DNA of 45,019 nucleotides. Origin: Rhodovibrio sodomensis. Lineage in GTDB: Bacteria; Pseudomonadota; Alphaproteobacteria; Kiloniellales; Rhodovibrionaceae. The notes beneath the pieces are model-generated. The model saw only the letters and a program-made list of their open reading frames with translations. It was not told the origin of the DNA and did not search any database. Of the stretch, positions 17,342 to 26,551 are shown in pieces. Every line of letters starts with the position of its first letter. The first letter of the stretch is position 1. The position numbers and the translations under genes were made by a program. The stretch is from the NCBI RefSeq assembly GCF_016583645.1, contig NZ_NRRL01000032.1, positions 9,752 through 54,770 of the forward strand, read 5' to 3'.

Positions 17342-18190
17342 ATGACCGACCACGCGACCGTTTCCAGCCTTCCGCTCCGCCGCCGTCTTCGCGCCTGGAC
17401 CGCCGGCGCCCTGGCCGCCGCGCTCGCCGTCGGCGCGGGTGTGCCGGGGGCGCAGGCGATGGTGCCGCACAAGGCCGTCTACGAGCTGAGCCTGGCGAAG
17501 GCGCGCAGCTCGCAGGCGGTCAACGCGATCTCGGGCACCATCGTGTTCACCTGGCGCGACGTGTGCGATGGCTGGTCGGTCGATTACAAGGCGGAGATGC
17601 GTGTCTCGTTCGGCGCGCGCGGCACCCAGCAGACCGCCTGGCAGTACAGCGCCTGGGAAGGCGACGATGGCAAGCGTTTCCGCTTCTTCACCCGCCGCGC
17701 GACCGCCGGCGGGGAGCCGGAGCGCAGGCGCGGCAGCGCCCGCATCACGCCGGGGGAAGGCGGCACGGCGACCCTGGAACAGCCGGAGGCGCGCACCGTC
17801 GACCTGCCGGCCGACACGATGTTCCCGAAGGCGCACAGCGAGGCGATCCTGGAGCGGGCGAAGGCCGGCGAGACCTTCTTCTGGCGCTACGTGTTCGACG
17901 GCACCGGGGACGGCGACGGTCTGTTCGGCGTCAACGCCATTATACTCAAGGAACTTGAGGCCAACACGGCGCTGCCGATCGACCATCCGCTGGTGCGCGA
18001 TCAACGCTCCTGGCGGGTCCAACTCGCCTACTTTCCGAGCGGTCAGGAAGAAAGCACGCCGGAGAGCGAGCAGGTGACCCGTCTGTTCGCCAACGGGGTG
18101 GCCGGCTCGATCGAGATCGATTACGGCGACTTCGTGGTCGACGCCGAGCTTTCCGAGCTGACGGAGCTGCAGGCGGAGGCGTGCGAGTAG
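17342..18190 (+). CDS. eipB: EipB family cell-envelope integrity protein (DUF1849)
   Basis: A 282-residue exported protein. After a basic N-terminus, AGALAAALAVGAGVPGAQA is a signal peptide with cleavage near residue 39. The mature protein starts MVPHKAVYELSLAKARSS and contains SGTIVFTWRDVCDGWSVDYKAEM and HPLVRDQRSWRVQLAYF, matching the DUF1849/EipB family. EipB of Brucella is a periplasmic beta-spiral protein needed for envelope integrity under stress and binds a TPR partner; the molecular role is not fully known. The start is the ATG at 17342, the only one that places a signal peptide at the N-terminus. It is a single-gene unit, convergent with the downstream gene, with a CCAACAG/CTGTTGG hairpin at 18212-18234 after the stop. 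Confidence 0.85.
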   Translation: MTDHATVSSLPLRRRLRAWTAGALAAALAVGAGVPGAQAMVPHKAVYELSLAKARSSQAVNAISGTIVFTWRDVCDGWSVDYKAEMRVSFGARGTQQTAWQYSAWEGDDGKRFRFFTRRATAGGEPERRRGSARITPGEGGTATLEQPEARTVDLPADTMFPKAHSEAILERAKAGETFFWRYVFDGTGDGDGLFGVNAIILKELEANTALPIDHPLVRDQRSWRVQLAYFPSGQEESTPESEQVTRLFANGVAGSIEIDYGDFVVDAELSELTELQAEACE

Positions 18191-18326
18191 GCTGCCCAGT
18201 TCCTAGGCAGTCCAACAGGTTTTCCGGCTGTTGGCGAGTCGCACCTGGTCATCCACAGGACTGTCCACCGCTTCCGGGGACGCGTGCCGTGGATCGTCAG
18301 GGCGGCCCACGTGACCCGCTCTCGCT

Positions 18327-18794
18327 CTACACGCGGCCGCGCGCCGGCCGGCTTGCGCCGCGCCGGCCGCCGGTCCAGCAGGCGGTGCCGCGGTCGGTAA
18401 TCCGGTAGCGCGGCACGCCCGGCAGGATCGGGTGCAGGTAGATCCACGCCTGGCGGCCGTCGGCCAGGCTGACGACCTCCCGCCGGTACCAGTCCGGGTG
18501 GCCTTCCAGCTGGTCCATCCGCGCCAGTTGCTCGCCGCTGACCGCGACCAGTTCGCCCTTGATCCGGGCGTCGCCGCCGCGGTCGACCGCCGGGATATCG
18601 CCGTGCAGCAGCCGGAACCCGGGCGCGGTCTCGCACGGGCCGTGGCGCGCCGCGTCCGCGATCAGGCGGTGGTTGCGCTCGCCCGGCTTGAGCGTGCCGT
18701 AGACCAGCGCCAGGGGGCAGCGGCGGACCGCGGCGAACGGCGTGTCGGCCTCGGCGTTCCAGGACGTGCGGGTCATCGCCGGGGTGCCCCCCAT
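18327..18794 (-). CDS. Gamma-glutamylcyclotransferase-like (AIG2/GGCT fold) protein
   Basis: About 155 residues. LALVYGTLKPGERNHRLI is the YGTL(K)PG substrate-binding loop of the GGCT-like fold, followed by GELVAVSGEQLARMDQLEGHPDWYRREVV, which includes the conserved LEG segment with a likely catalytic Glu nearby, and WIYLHPILPGVPR. The family cyclises gamma-glutamyl amines or dipeptides to 5-oxoproline, though many bacterial members are uncharacterised. ATG at 18794 or at 18776 (MTRTSWNAE) could be the start. It lies 21 bases after the dinB stop and is probably the last gene of a ROK kinase-dinB-GGCT transcription unit. Specific substrate unknown. Confidence 0.82.
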   Translation of the reverse strand: MGGTPAMTRTSWNAEADTPFAAVRRCPLALVYGTLKPGERNHRLIADAARHGPCETAPGFRLLHGDIPAVDRGGDARIKGELVAVSGEQLARMDQLEGHPDWYRREVVSLADGRQAWIYLHPILPGVPRYRITDRGTACWTGGRRGASRPARGRV

Positions 18795-18815
18795 CTCGAG
18801 CTGGCCATGGTTTCG

Positions 18816-20114
18816 CTATCGGCCCGGCTTGAAGCCGCGCCCCTTGGTGATGGCGTGGTCGCCCAGGCGTTGGCGGACCGCGTCGATCGCGCTTTCCACT
18901 TGCTTGCGCCTTCCGCGGTCGGGGTCCAGCAGGTCGGGCGGGTCGGCGAACACCCCGGCTGTCAGGTCGCCCGCGCCGATCCCGATCAGCCGGAACTTCC
19001 GGCCGTCGCATGCGCGCCGCAGCATCGGTTCGGCCGTGCGGTACAGGCGGTCGGCCATGTTGGTCGGGTCGCTCAGCTTGTGCGCGCGGGTGATGATTTT
19101 GAAGTCGCGGGTCTTGAGCTTGAGGGTGACCGACTGGCCGGCGAGGTCGGCCGCCTTGAGCCGTCGGGCGACCCGTTCGCACTGCGGCCACAGGCGGCGC
19201 AGCAGTTCCGCCGGATCGTCCACGTCGTCGTCGAAGGTGGTCTCGCCGGAGATGCTCTTGGCCGGCTCGTTCGGCGCCACCGGGCGCGGATCGCGGCCCC
19301 AGGCGAAGGCGTAAAGCCGCCGGCCCATGGCGCCGTAGCGTGCCATCAGCTCGGTCTCCTCGTAGCGGCGCAGATGGCGGATCAGCGTGATGCCGTCGCG
19401 CGACAGCGCGGTCTGCAGCCGGTCGCCGACGCCGGAGATCGCGCCCACCGGCTGTTCGCTCAGGAAGTCGAGGGCTTCCGCCTCGCCGACCACGGCGAAA
19501 CCGCGCGGCTTGTCGAGTTCCGAGGCGATCTTGGCCAGGAACTTGTTGTAGCTGAGGCCGATCGACGCGGTGACGCCGACCTCCCGTTCGATCCGGCGGA
19601 CCAGCGCGGCCAGCGTGCGCGCGGGCGGGCCTTGGTGCAGCGCCTCCGTGCCGCTCAGGTCCAGGAACGCCTCGTCGATCGAGATCGGCTCGACCAACGG
19701 CGTGCTCGCCTCCATCATCTCGCGGATGCGGTGGCCCTCGACACGGTAGCGCGCCATGTCCGGCTTGATCACGGTCGCGTCGGGGCAGCGCTCGAGCGCC
19801 TTGAACATCGGCATCGCCGAGCGCACGCCATAGATCCGCGCGACGTAGCAGCAGGCCGCGACCACCCCGCGCCGGCCGCCCCCGACGATCACCGGCCGGT
19901 CGGCGAGTTCCGGGCGGTCGCGCTTTTCCACACTGGCGTAGAAGGCGTCGCAGTCCAGGTGCGCGACCGACAGGCTGGCGAGTTCCGGGTGGCCGACCAC
20001 CCGCGGCGACTGGCAGTGCGGGCAGCGGCCGTCCGCCGGCTTGCCGTCGAACAGCACCAGGCAATCCCGGCACAGCGCCGTCGGCCGGCGCGCGGGTTCG
20101 GACCGTTCGGTCAT
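18816..20114 (-). CDS. dinB: DNA polymerase IV (Y-family) with N-terminal zinc-ribbon extension
   Basis: A 432-residue error-prone translesion polymerase. Residues 1-45 form an extension with CRDC and CPHC pairs, probably a zinc ribbon; such extensions are common in alphaproteobacterial DinB. The palm starts at LDCDAFYASVEKRDRPELADRPVIVGG and continues to PISIDEAFLDLSG (metal-binding Asp-Glu), with YVARIYGVRSAMPM between. A helix-hairpin-helix segment (VGAISGVGDRLQTALSRDGI) and the little-finger domain (SISGETTFDDD...VTLKLKTRDFKIITRAHKL) follow. The start ATG overlaps the stop of the upstream ROK gene as ATGA (20111-20114), implying translational coupling. Typically SOS-controlled, but I see no LexA box because transcription probably begins farther upstream. 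Confidence 0.95.
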   Translation of the reverse strand: MTERSEPARRPTALCRDCLVLFDGKPADGRCPHCQSPRVVGHPELASLSVAHLDCDAFYASVEKRDRPELADRPVIVGGGRRGVVAACCYVARIYGVRSAMPMFKALERCPDATVIKPDMARYRVEGHRIREMMEASTPLVEPISIDEAFLDLSGTEALHQGPPARTLAALVRRIEREVGVTASIGLSYNKFLAKIASELDKPRGFAVVGEAEALDFLSEQPVGAISGVGDRLQTALSRDGITLIRHLRRYEETELMARYGAMGRRLYAFAWGRDPRPVAPNEPAKSISGETTFDDDVDDPAELLRRLWPQCERVARRLKAADLAGQSVTLKLKTRDFKIITRAHKLSDPTNMADRLYRTAEPMLRRACDGRKFRLIGIGAGDLTAGVFADPPDLLDPDRGRRKQVESAIDAVRQRLGDHAITKGRGFKPGR

Positions 20115-21058
20115 GGCCGCCCCCGGTCCGCCGGCCAGAGCCAGGCCGCGCCGCGCACGCCGCTGTCGTCGCCGTGCTCGGGCGGCACCACGCGGGTCGC
20201 CACCTGGTCGGAGAACACGTAGGCGGGCAGGCGGACGGGCAGCGCGTCGTAGAGCGCCTGGATGTTGCCGACCCCGCCGCCGAGAACGATCCGCGCCGGG
20301 TCGAGCAGGTTGATCACGCTGCCGAGCGCGCGCGCCAACCGGTCGATGTAGCGTTCCAGGGCGGCCCGCGCGGCCGGCTCGCCGTCGCGCGCCCGGCGCG
20401 CCACCAAGGCGGCGTCGGTGGCTTCGTCGACGGCCGCGGCATCGCCGCCGTCGCGGGCGTAGTCCTGCGCCAGGCCGGGGCCGCTCAGGAACGTCTCGAT
20501 GCAGCCGGCCCGGCCGCAGTAGCACGCCGGGCCCGGACGCTCGGCGTCGTCCAGCTGGGGCAGCGGGTTGTGGCCCCATTCGCCGGCGATCGCGTTGGCG
20601 CCGGTGACCAGCCGCCGGTCGATCACGATGCCGCCGCCGACCCCGGTACCCAGGATCACCCCGAACACCGGGCTGTGGCCCGCGCCCGCGCCGTCGCAGG
20701 CTTCCGACAGGGCGAAGCAGTCGGCGTCGTTCGCCAGCCGCACCGGCCGGTCGAGCGCCGCCGCCAGGTCGCGGTCCAGCGGCTTGCCGATCAGCCAGGT
20801 CGAGTTGGCGTTCTTCACCAGACCGGTGGCCGGCGAGATCGTGCCCGGAATGCCCACCCCGACGCGCGCCCGCGGCGCCCCAGGCGCCAGCAGGTCGTCT
20901 TCCAGCGCCTGCACCAGACCGCGGATCGCGGACAGGGTGGCGGCGTAGTCGCCGCGCGGCGTCTCGATCCGCCGGCGGGCACGCACGCACCCGTCGACGT
21001 CGAGCGCCAACGCCGAAATCTTCGTCCCGCCGAGGTCGATCCCCAGTCGCATGGCCAA
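20111..21058 (-). CDS. ROK family sugar kinase (fructokinase/N-acetylhexosamine kinase type)
   Basis: A 315-residue ASKHA kinase. MRLGIDLGGTKISALALD is the N-terminal phosphate loop, LANDADCFALSEACDGAG the catalytic Asp block, GVILGTGVGGGIVIDRRLVTGANAIAGEWGHNPL the ROK signature, and CYCGRAGCIETFLSG the zinc-binding cysteine cluster. No helix-turn-helix domain precedes it, so it is an enzyme rather than a NagC-type repressor. Members phosphorylate fructose, glucose or N-acetylglucosamine. The start could be the ATG at 21058 or at 21052. It overlaps dinB by four bases. The metabolic connection between the two is not obvious, so substrate is left open. Confidence 0.9.
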   Translation of the reverse strand: MAMRLGIDLGGTKISALALDVDGCVRARRRIETPRGDYAATLSAIRGLVQALEDDLLAPGAPRARVGVGIPGTISPATGLVKNANSTWLIGKPLDRDLAAALDRPVRLANDADCFALSEACDGAGAGHSPVFGVILGTGVGGGIVIDRRLVTGANAIAGEWGHNPLPQLDDAERPGPACYCGRAGCIETFLSGPGLAQDYARDGGDAAAVDEATDAALVARRARDGEPAARAALERYIDRLARALGSVINLLDPARIVLGGGVGNIQALYDALPVRLPAYVFSDQVATRVVPPEHGDDSGVRGAAWLWPADRGRP

Positions 21059-21244
21059 ACGCGGGTGGTGGTTACGAATCGTTAAGGCTATGATCCTAAC
21101 TTGTTAACCCGGAACGCTGTGCTAAGCGCGTCCGTTTCTAAACGGAGTCCCATCCCGGGCATGGCGATCCGGGAGCACAATCGCAGAGAGCCCAGGAGCA
21201 TGCTAGAAAGCCCCGCCTCAAACCACGCGGAGTCGGAAACCAAA

Positions 21245-21622
21245 ATGGCCTCGGGCGGCACGAAGACGGTGCTCGTCGTCGAAGACAACGAGCTGAATAT
21301 GAAGCTCTTCCACGATTTGTTGGAGGCGCACGGTTACGGCATTCTGCAGACCAAGGACGGGATGGAAGCCCTGCAGATCGCCCGCGATCACAAGCCCGAC
21401 CTGATCCTGATGGATATCCAGCTGCCGGAAGTCTCCGGGCTGGAGGTCACCAAGTGGATCAAGGAGGACGACAACCTGAAGTCGATCCCGGTGATCGCGG
21501 TGACCGCGTTCGCCATGAAGGGCGACGAGGAGAAGATCCGCGAGGGCGGCTGCGAGGCCTATATCGCCAAGCCGATCTCGGTGGCGAACTTCCTGCAGAC
21601 GGTGCAGAAGTTCCTGAACTGA
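21245..21622 (+). CDS. divK: Single-domain response regulator DivK
   Basis: A 125-residue stand-alone receiver. [24 protein letters not shown] carries the acidic pair, [22 protein letters not shown] has the phosphoacceptor Asp57 (counting from the ATG at 21245), and [16 protein letters not shown] and [11 protein letters not shown] give the Thr and Lys switch residues. DivK relays cell-cycle signals from the DivJ/PleC kinases to DivL-CckA-CtrA in alphaproteobacteria. The immediate downstream pleD reproduces the known divK-pleD gene order. An in-frame ATG at 21200 would add 15 residues (MLESPASNH...). Its AGGAG is only one base away, so I prefer 21245. A TATGAT at 21089-21094 is a possible -10. 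Confidence 0.94.
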   Translation: MASGGTKTVLVVEDNELNMKLFHDLLEAHGYGILQTKDGMEALQIARDHKPDLILMDIQLPEVSGLEVTKWIKEDDNLKSIPVIAVTAFAMKGDEEKIREGGCEAYIAKPISVANFLQTVQKFLN

Positions 21623-21665
21623 GGCGAAACGGATAAGGGGGGCGGCCCGGAACCGACCCGATCGC

Positions 21666-23072
<1,407 letters not shown>

Positions 23073-23141
23073 GCGCGGCGGGCTGGCACGGTCCCGTTGC
23101 CGCGCCACTTTTCGTGACCGCGACCCGGTACCGCTCGGACG

Positions 23142-24326
23142 TTACTCGGGGACCTCCAGCGGCAACCCGACATAGTTCTCCGCCAGGTGGCGGGCGGCGC
23201 TGTCGCTCGCGGCCACGCTGTCCAGCTCGGCCTGCTGCAGGCGCTGCTCGAAGCCGTCCGCGTCCGGCTGGGCGTGCAGCATCCGCGTCATCCAGACCGA
23301 GAAGCGCTGGACCTTCCAAATCCGCTTGAGACAGGTGTCGGAGTAGGCGTCGAGCCCGGTTTCATCGGCGCTGTCGAACCAGCGGGCGAGCGCGGGCGCC
23401 AGCACCTGCACGTCGGCGAGCGCCAGGTTCATCCCCTTGGCCCCGGTGGGCGGGACGATGTGCGCGGCGTCGCCGGCCAGCAACAGCCGCCGGTAGCGCA
23501 TCGGTTCGGCGACGAACGAGCGCATCGGCGCGATGTTCTTCTGCAGGATCGGCCCTTCGTTGATGGTCCAGCCATCGCCGGTTTCCAGACGGCGGTGCAA
23601 CTCGTCCCACAGCGCCCGGTCCGACCAGGCATCCGGATCCTCGTCCGGCCGGCACTGGAGGTAGAGGCGGGTGACCTCGGGCGAGCGCATGGAGTACAGC
23701 GCGAAGCCGTTGTCGTGGCGGGCGTAGACCAGCTCGTCGCTGGTCGGCGCGGCTTCCGCCAGCACGCCCAGCCAGGCGTAGGGATAGCTGCGCGCGTGCG
23801 TTACGATCTGGCCGGCGGGCACGCTCGCCCGGCTGACGCCGTGGTAGCCGTCGCAGCCGGCGACGAAGTCGCAGGTCAGCGTCTGGTTCCGGCCGTCGTG
23901 GGTGTAGCGGATGATCGGCCGGTCGCTGTCCAGTCCCTCGATCCCGCTCACGTCCGCCTCGAACAGGATCTCGCCGGCATCGGCCAGGCGCTGGGCGATC
24001 AGGTCCTTCACCACCTCGTGCTGGCCGTAGACCATGATCTTTTTGCCGGTCAGGCGCGCCAGCTCGATCCGGTGGTGGGCGCCGGAGAAGGCGAGATCGA
24101 TGCTGGTGTGTTCCATGCCCTGGCGGTCCATGCGCGCGCCGACGCCCGCCGCGCGCAAGGCAGCCGCGCTATGGTGCTCCAACACGCCCGCGCGGATCCG
24201 GCTTTCGACGTAGTCCCGGCTGCGCCGCTCCAGGATCACCGTGTCGATCCCGCGCGCGGCCAGCAGGTGCGACAGCATCAGGCCCGCGGGCCCGGCGCCG
24301 ATCACGGCGACTTGGGTACGCTTCAT
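23142..24326 (-). CDS. pobA: 4-hydroxybenzoate 3-monooxygenase
   Basis: A 394-residue group A flavoprotein monooxygenase, the exact length of characterised PobA. It hydroxylates 4-hydroxybenzoate to protocatechuate with NADPH and O2. VAVIGAGPAGLMLSHLLAARGIDTVILERRS is the FAD dinucleotide fold, SRIRAGVLEHHSAAALRAAGVGARMDRQG the NADPH-contact region, DFVAGCDGYHGVSR the DG motif, and LLLAGDAAHIVPPTGAKGMNLALADV the second FAD motif. It starts at the ATG at 24326, 27 bases downstream of dctM, so it is likely the last gene of the dctP-dctQ-dctM-pobA unit. Its product is the substrate of the PcaHG dioxygenase encoded divergently nearby. Confidence 0.96.
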   Translation of the reverse strand: MKRTQVAVIGAGPAGLMLSHLLAARGIDTVILERRSRDYVESRIRAGVLEHHSAAALRAAGVGARMDRQGMEHTSIDLAFSGAHHRIELARLTGKKIMVYGQHEVVKDLIAQRLADAGEILFEADVSGIEGLDSDRPIIRYTHDGRNQTLTCDFVAGCDGYHGVSRASVPAGQIVTHARSYPYAWLGVLAEAAPTSDELVYARHDNGFALYSMRSPEVTRLYLQCRPDEDPDAWSDRALWDELHRRLETGDGWTINEGPILQKNIAPMRSFVAEPMRYRRLLLAGDAAHIVPPTGAKGMNLALADVQVLAPALARWFDSADETGLDAYSDTCLKRIWKVQRFSVWMTRMLHAQPDADGFEQRLQQAELDSVAASDSAARHLAENYVGLPLEVPE

Positions 24327-24353
24327 GTCTGGCCTTTCACCTCGCGTGCCGCG

Positions 24354-25742
24354 CTAACCGGACAGCAGGTGCGGCAGGCCCAGCGTGAGCGCCGGGAATG
24401 CCAGCAGCAGCGCCACCCGCAGGATCTCGACGCCGAAGAAGGGAACCACGCCGCGGAAGATCTCCTTCATCGGCACGTCGTGGGCGAGCGCGTTGATGAT
24501 GAACACGTTCATGCCCACCGGCGGCGTGATCAATCCCAATTCCACCACGACCAGCGCCAGAATGCCGAACCAGATCTTCAGATCGGCGGTGCTCATGCCG
24601 AACGCGGCGGTCTCCGCGACCGCGTAGTCGCCGCCGTTGATCGCGACCAGGGTGGGCCACAGGAACGGGACCACGACCAGGATCATCGACAGGCTGTCCA
24701 TGAAGCAGCCGAGCACGATCAACAGCGCCAGCACCGCGATCAGCACCAGCCACGGGTCCAGGCTGCTGACAGATGCCCAGTTCGCCAGCGCTTCCGGCAG
24801 GCCGGCGCGGGTGAAGAAGCCCTTCAGCACCTCCGCGCCGAACAGGATGAAGTAGATCATCCCGCTGGTGACGGCCGAATCCTTGAGCGCGCGCACGATG
24901 CCGGACCCGGTCAGGCCGTCGCCGAAGGCGCGCAGGATCAGGCCGTAGACGAGCACGGCGAACACCCCCACGGCCGCCGCGGGGGTCGGCGTGAACAACC
25001 CGAAGCCGAGCCCCAGGATGATCGCGGAGAACAGCACCAACACCGGGATCAGCCGGAGCAGGGCGTGCCGGCGCGCCGCCGGCTCCATCGCCCGGGCGGC
25101 CGGGGCGACCGACGGCTTCAGCCGCACGGTGAGCGCGATCACGCCCATGAAAAACAGCACCGCGATCCCTCCCGGGACCACGGCGGCCTGGAACATGTCG
25201 ATGATCGAGGCTTCGACGATGATGGCGTAGATCACCAGCGCCACCGACGGCGGGATCAGGATGCCCAGCACCCCGCCAGCGGCGAGCGAGCCGGTGGCGA
25301 GCCGGGGGTGGTAGTCCAACCGGCGCAGTTCCGGCAGCGCCACACGGCCCATCGTCGAGGCGGTCGCGAGCGACGAGCCGCAGACCGCGCCGAAGCCCGC
25401 GCACGCGCCCACCGCCGCCATCGCGACGCCGCCGCGCATCCGCCCGAACAGCGCGTTGACCCCGCGGAACAGGTCGCGGCTGAGGTTGGCTTCGGAAGCC
25501 AGATAGCCCATCAGCACGAACAGCGGCACGACCGACAGGTCGTAGTTCGCGACCGTGCCCCAGAGCAGCGTCTTGAATTGGTCCAGGTAGGGTCCGAAGC
25601 GCAGGTAGGGCGCCACCAGCGACAGCGCGTAGTTGCCGCCGATCCCGACCGCCACCATGGCGAGCCCGACCGGCATGCGCAGCGCCAGCAGCCCGAACAG
25701 CACCGCCAGCCCGCCGATCCCGATCGCTTCCAGGGCGCCCAT
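24354..25742 (-). CDS. dctM: TRAP transporter large permease DctM
   Basis: A 462-residue, very hydrophobic protein with about 12 predicted membrane spans. Typical DctM signatures include LRMPVGLAMVAVGIGGNYALS, PLFVLMGYLASEANLSRDLF, GGVAMAAVGACAGFGAVCGSSLATASTMGRVALPEL and GVLGILIPPSVALVIYAIIVEASI, with the C-terminal LITPPVGMNVFIINALAHDVP. DctM forms the sodium-driven transport pathway together with DctQ. It is slightly longer than the usual 425-430 residues, mostly through a loop around residues 205-235. ATG at 25742; the dctQ stop lies 7 bases before. The position next to pobA suggests an aromatic acid such as 4-hydroxybenzoate as the cargo. Confidence 0.95.
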   Translation of the reverse strand: MGALEAIGIGGLAVLFGLLALRMPVGLAMVAVGIGGNYALSLVAPYLRFGPYLDQFKTLLWGTVANYDLSVVPLFVLMGYLASEANLSRDLFRGVNALFGRMRGGVAMAAVGACAGFGAVCGSSLATASTMGRVALPELRRLDYHPRLATGSLAAGGVLGILIPPSVALVIYAIIVEASIIDMFQAAVVPGGIAVLFFMGVIALTVRLKPSVAPAARAMEPAARRHALLRLIPVLVLFSAIILGLGFGLFTPTPAAAVGVFAVLVYGLILRAFGDGLTGSGIVRALKDSAVTSGMIYFILFGAEVLKGFFTRAGLPEALANWASVSSLDPWLVLIAVLALLIVLGCFMDSLSMILVVVPFLWPTLVAINGGDYAVAETAAFGMSTADLKIWFGILALVVVELGLITPPVGMNVFIINALAHDVPMKEIFRGVVPFFGVEILRVALLLAFPALTLGLPHLLSG

Positions 25743-25748
25743 GGCGGT

Positions 25749-26249
25749 CTAGGCCTCGACCGGCTTGGGGCGCAGGTCGGCCAGCGCGACCGCCGCCCAC
25801 AGCCCGAGCGAGGCGATCCCCGGGAGGTAGAACGGCCAGACCGGCCAGCCCAGCACGCGGGACAGCGCATGGTCGCTGTAGGTCTCCAGCATGCCGAGCG
25901 TCATCTTCCAGGCCAGGAAACCGGCGAGGACCGCGATCAGCAGTTGCCACAGCGTATCCAGGACGCGCTGCACGGCGCGCGGCATCACCGTCTCCGCCAG
26001 GATGTCGACGGCGACGTGCCCGCGCCGCGCCTGGCAGTAGGGGAACAGCATCAGCGCGGCCGAACTGACCGCCAGCCGCACGAAATCCTCGTAGCCGGGC
26101 AGGCCGCTGACGTCGCGGCCGACCAGGCCCGCGATCCGGTCGAGCGTGAACGCCGCCACGTTGGTGACGGTCACGCCCACGATGGCGAACAGGAGCACGC
26201 CGCCCAGGATCGCCCAGGCCGCGGCGGCACGGTGGAGAGCCTGCTGCAT
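25749..26249 (-). CDS. dctQ: TRAP transporter small permease DctQ
   Basis: A 166-residue four-span membrane protein. AWAILGGVLLFAIVGVTVTNVAAFTLDRI, FVRLAVSSAALMLFPYCQARRGHVAVDILAE (the conserved RRGHV/D stretch of DctQ), LWQLLIAVLAGFLAWKMTLGM and PFYLPGIASLGLWAAVALADL are the membrane segments. It stabilises DctM in the TRAP membrane complex. I take the ATG at 26249; no strong ribosome-binding site is visible, and the frame stays open upstream through sequence overlapping the intergenic repeat. A 302-bp gap carrying two repeats separates it from dctP, which is unusual within a TRAP operon. Confidence 0.9.
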   Translation of the reverse strand: MQQALHRAAAAWAILGGVLLFAIVGVTVTNVAAFTLDRIAGLVGRDVSGLPGYEDFVRLAVSSAALMLFPYCQARRGHVAVDILAETVMPRAVQRVLDTLWQLLIAVLAGFLAWKMTLGMLETYSDHALSRVLGWPVWPFYLPGIASLGLWAAVALADLRPKPVEA

Positions 26250-26377
26250 GTCGGCGAAACGGGTTCCGCGTGGCGGGGGAGGGCGGCCGGTCTCGGTCCG
26301 GCCGCGTCGCGCGCAGTCTAGGACAGGCGAAGCGCGCGCGCATCCGTAGCGGTTAAGGGGTAGGGCGAGCCGCTGAT

Positions 26378-26402
26378 CCCCTCTCCCTTGAGGGGAGAGG
26401 GG
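26378..26402. repeat. CCCCTCTCCC/GGGAGAGGGG palindrome, single copy
   Basis: A perfect 10-bp stem (26378-26387 with 26393-26402) closes a TTGAG loop. The sequence continues ACCCGCCG, identical to the right flank of the repeat ending at 14642, so this is the same dispersed family. Confidence 0.7.
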
Positions 26403-26436
26403 ACCCGCCGGGACGGCCGGGAAGCTAGCTCGGCGC

Positions 26437-26533
26437 CGTAGGGTGGGGTCGCGCAAGCAACCCACCGTGCGGGGGCGCAATCGGCACGCCCGGGGCGATG
26501 GATTGCCGCGTTCCGCGGCGACTCCACCCTACG
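26437..26533. repeat. 97-bp MITE-like element with CGTAGGGTGG/CCACCCTACG ends
   Basis: Perfect 10-bp terminal inverted repeats (26437-26446 and 26524-26533) enclose further sub-hairpins: GGTGGG/CCCACC near the left end, GCAATC/GATTGC in the centre and CCGCG/CGCGG at the right. Elements with GTAGGGTGG termini are widespread non-coding repeats in proteobacteria. No transposase is nearby, and no clear target duplication is visible. Confidence 0.65.
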
Positions 26534-26551
26534 TCCGGACAGCGGGCGCGC

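Larger units (their letters stand above)
26250..26551. other. 302-bp dctP-dctQ gap filled with repeats
   Basis: No gene is evident. From the dctQ side, the gap holds about 125 bp of GC-rich sequence, the hairpin at 26378-26402 and the 97-bp element at 26437-26533. Binding-protein genes in transporter operons are often followed by hairpins that leave more binding protein than permease mRNA, and these repeats could do that here. Confidence 0.6.

Noticed and set aside
23187..26321. 1044-codon open frame antisense to pobA, dctM and dctQ
   Set aside because: It is dominated by His/Arg/Gln/Asp low-complexity sequence created by the codon use of the opposite-strand transporter genes.
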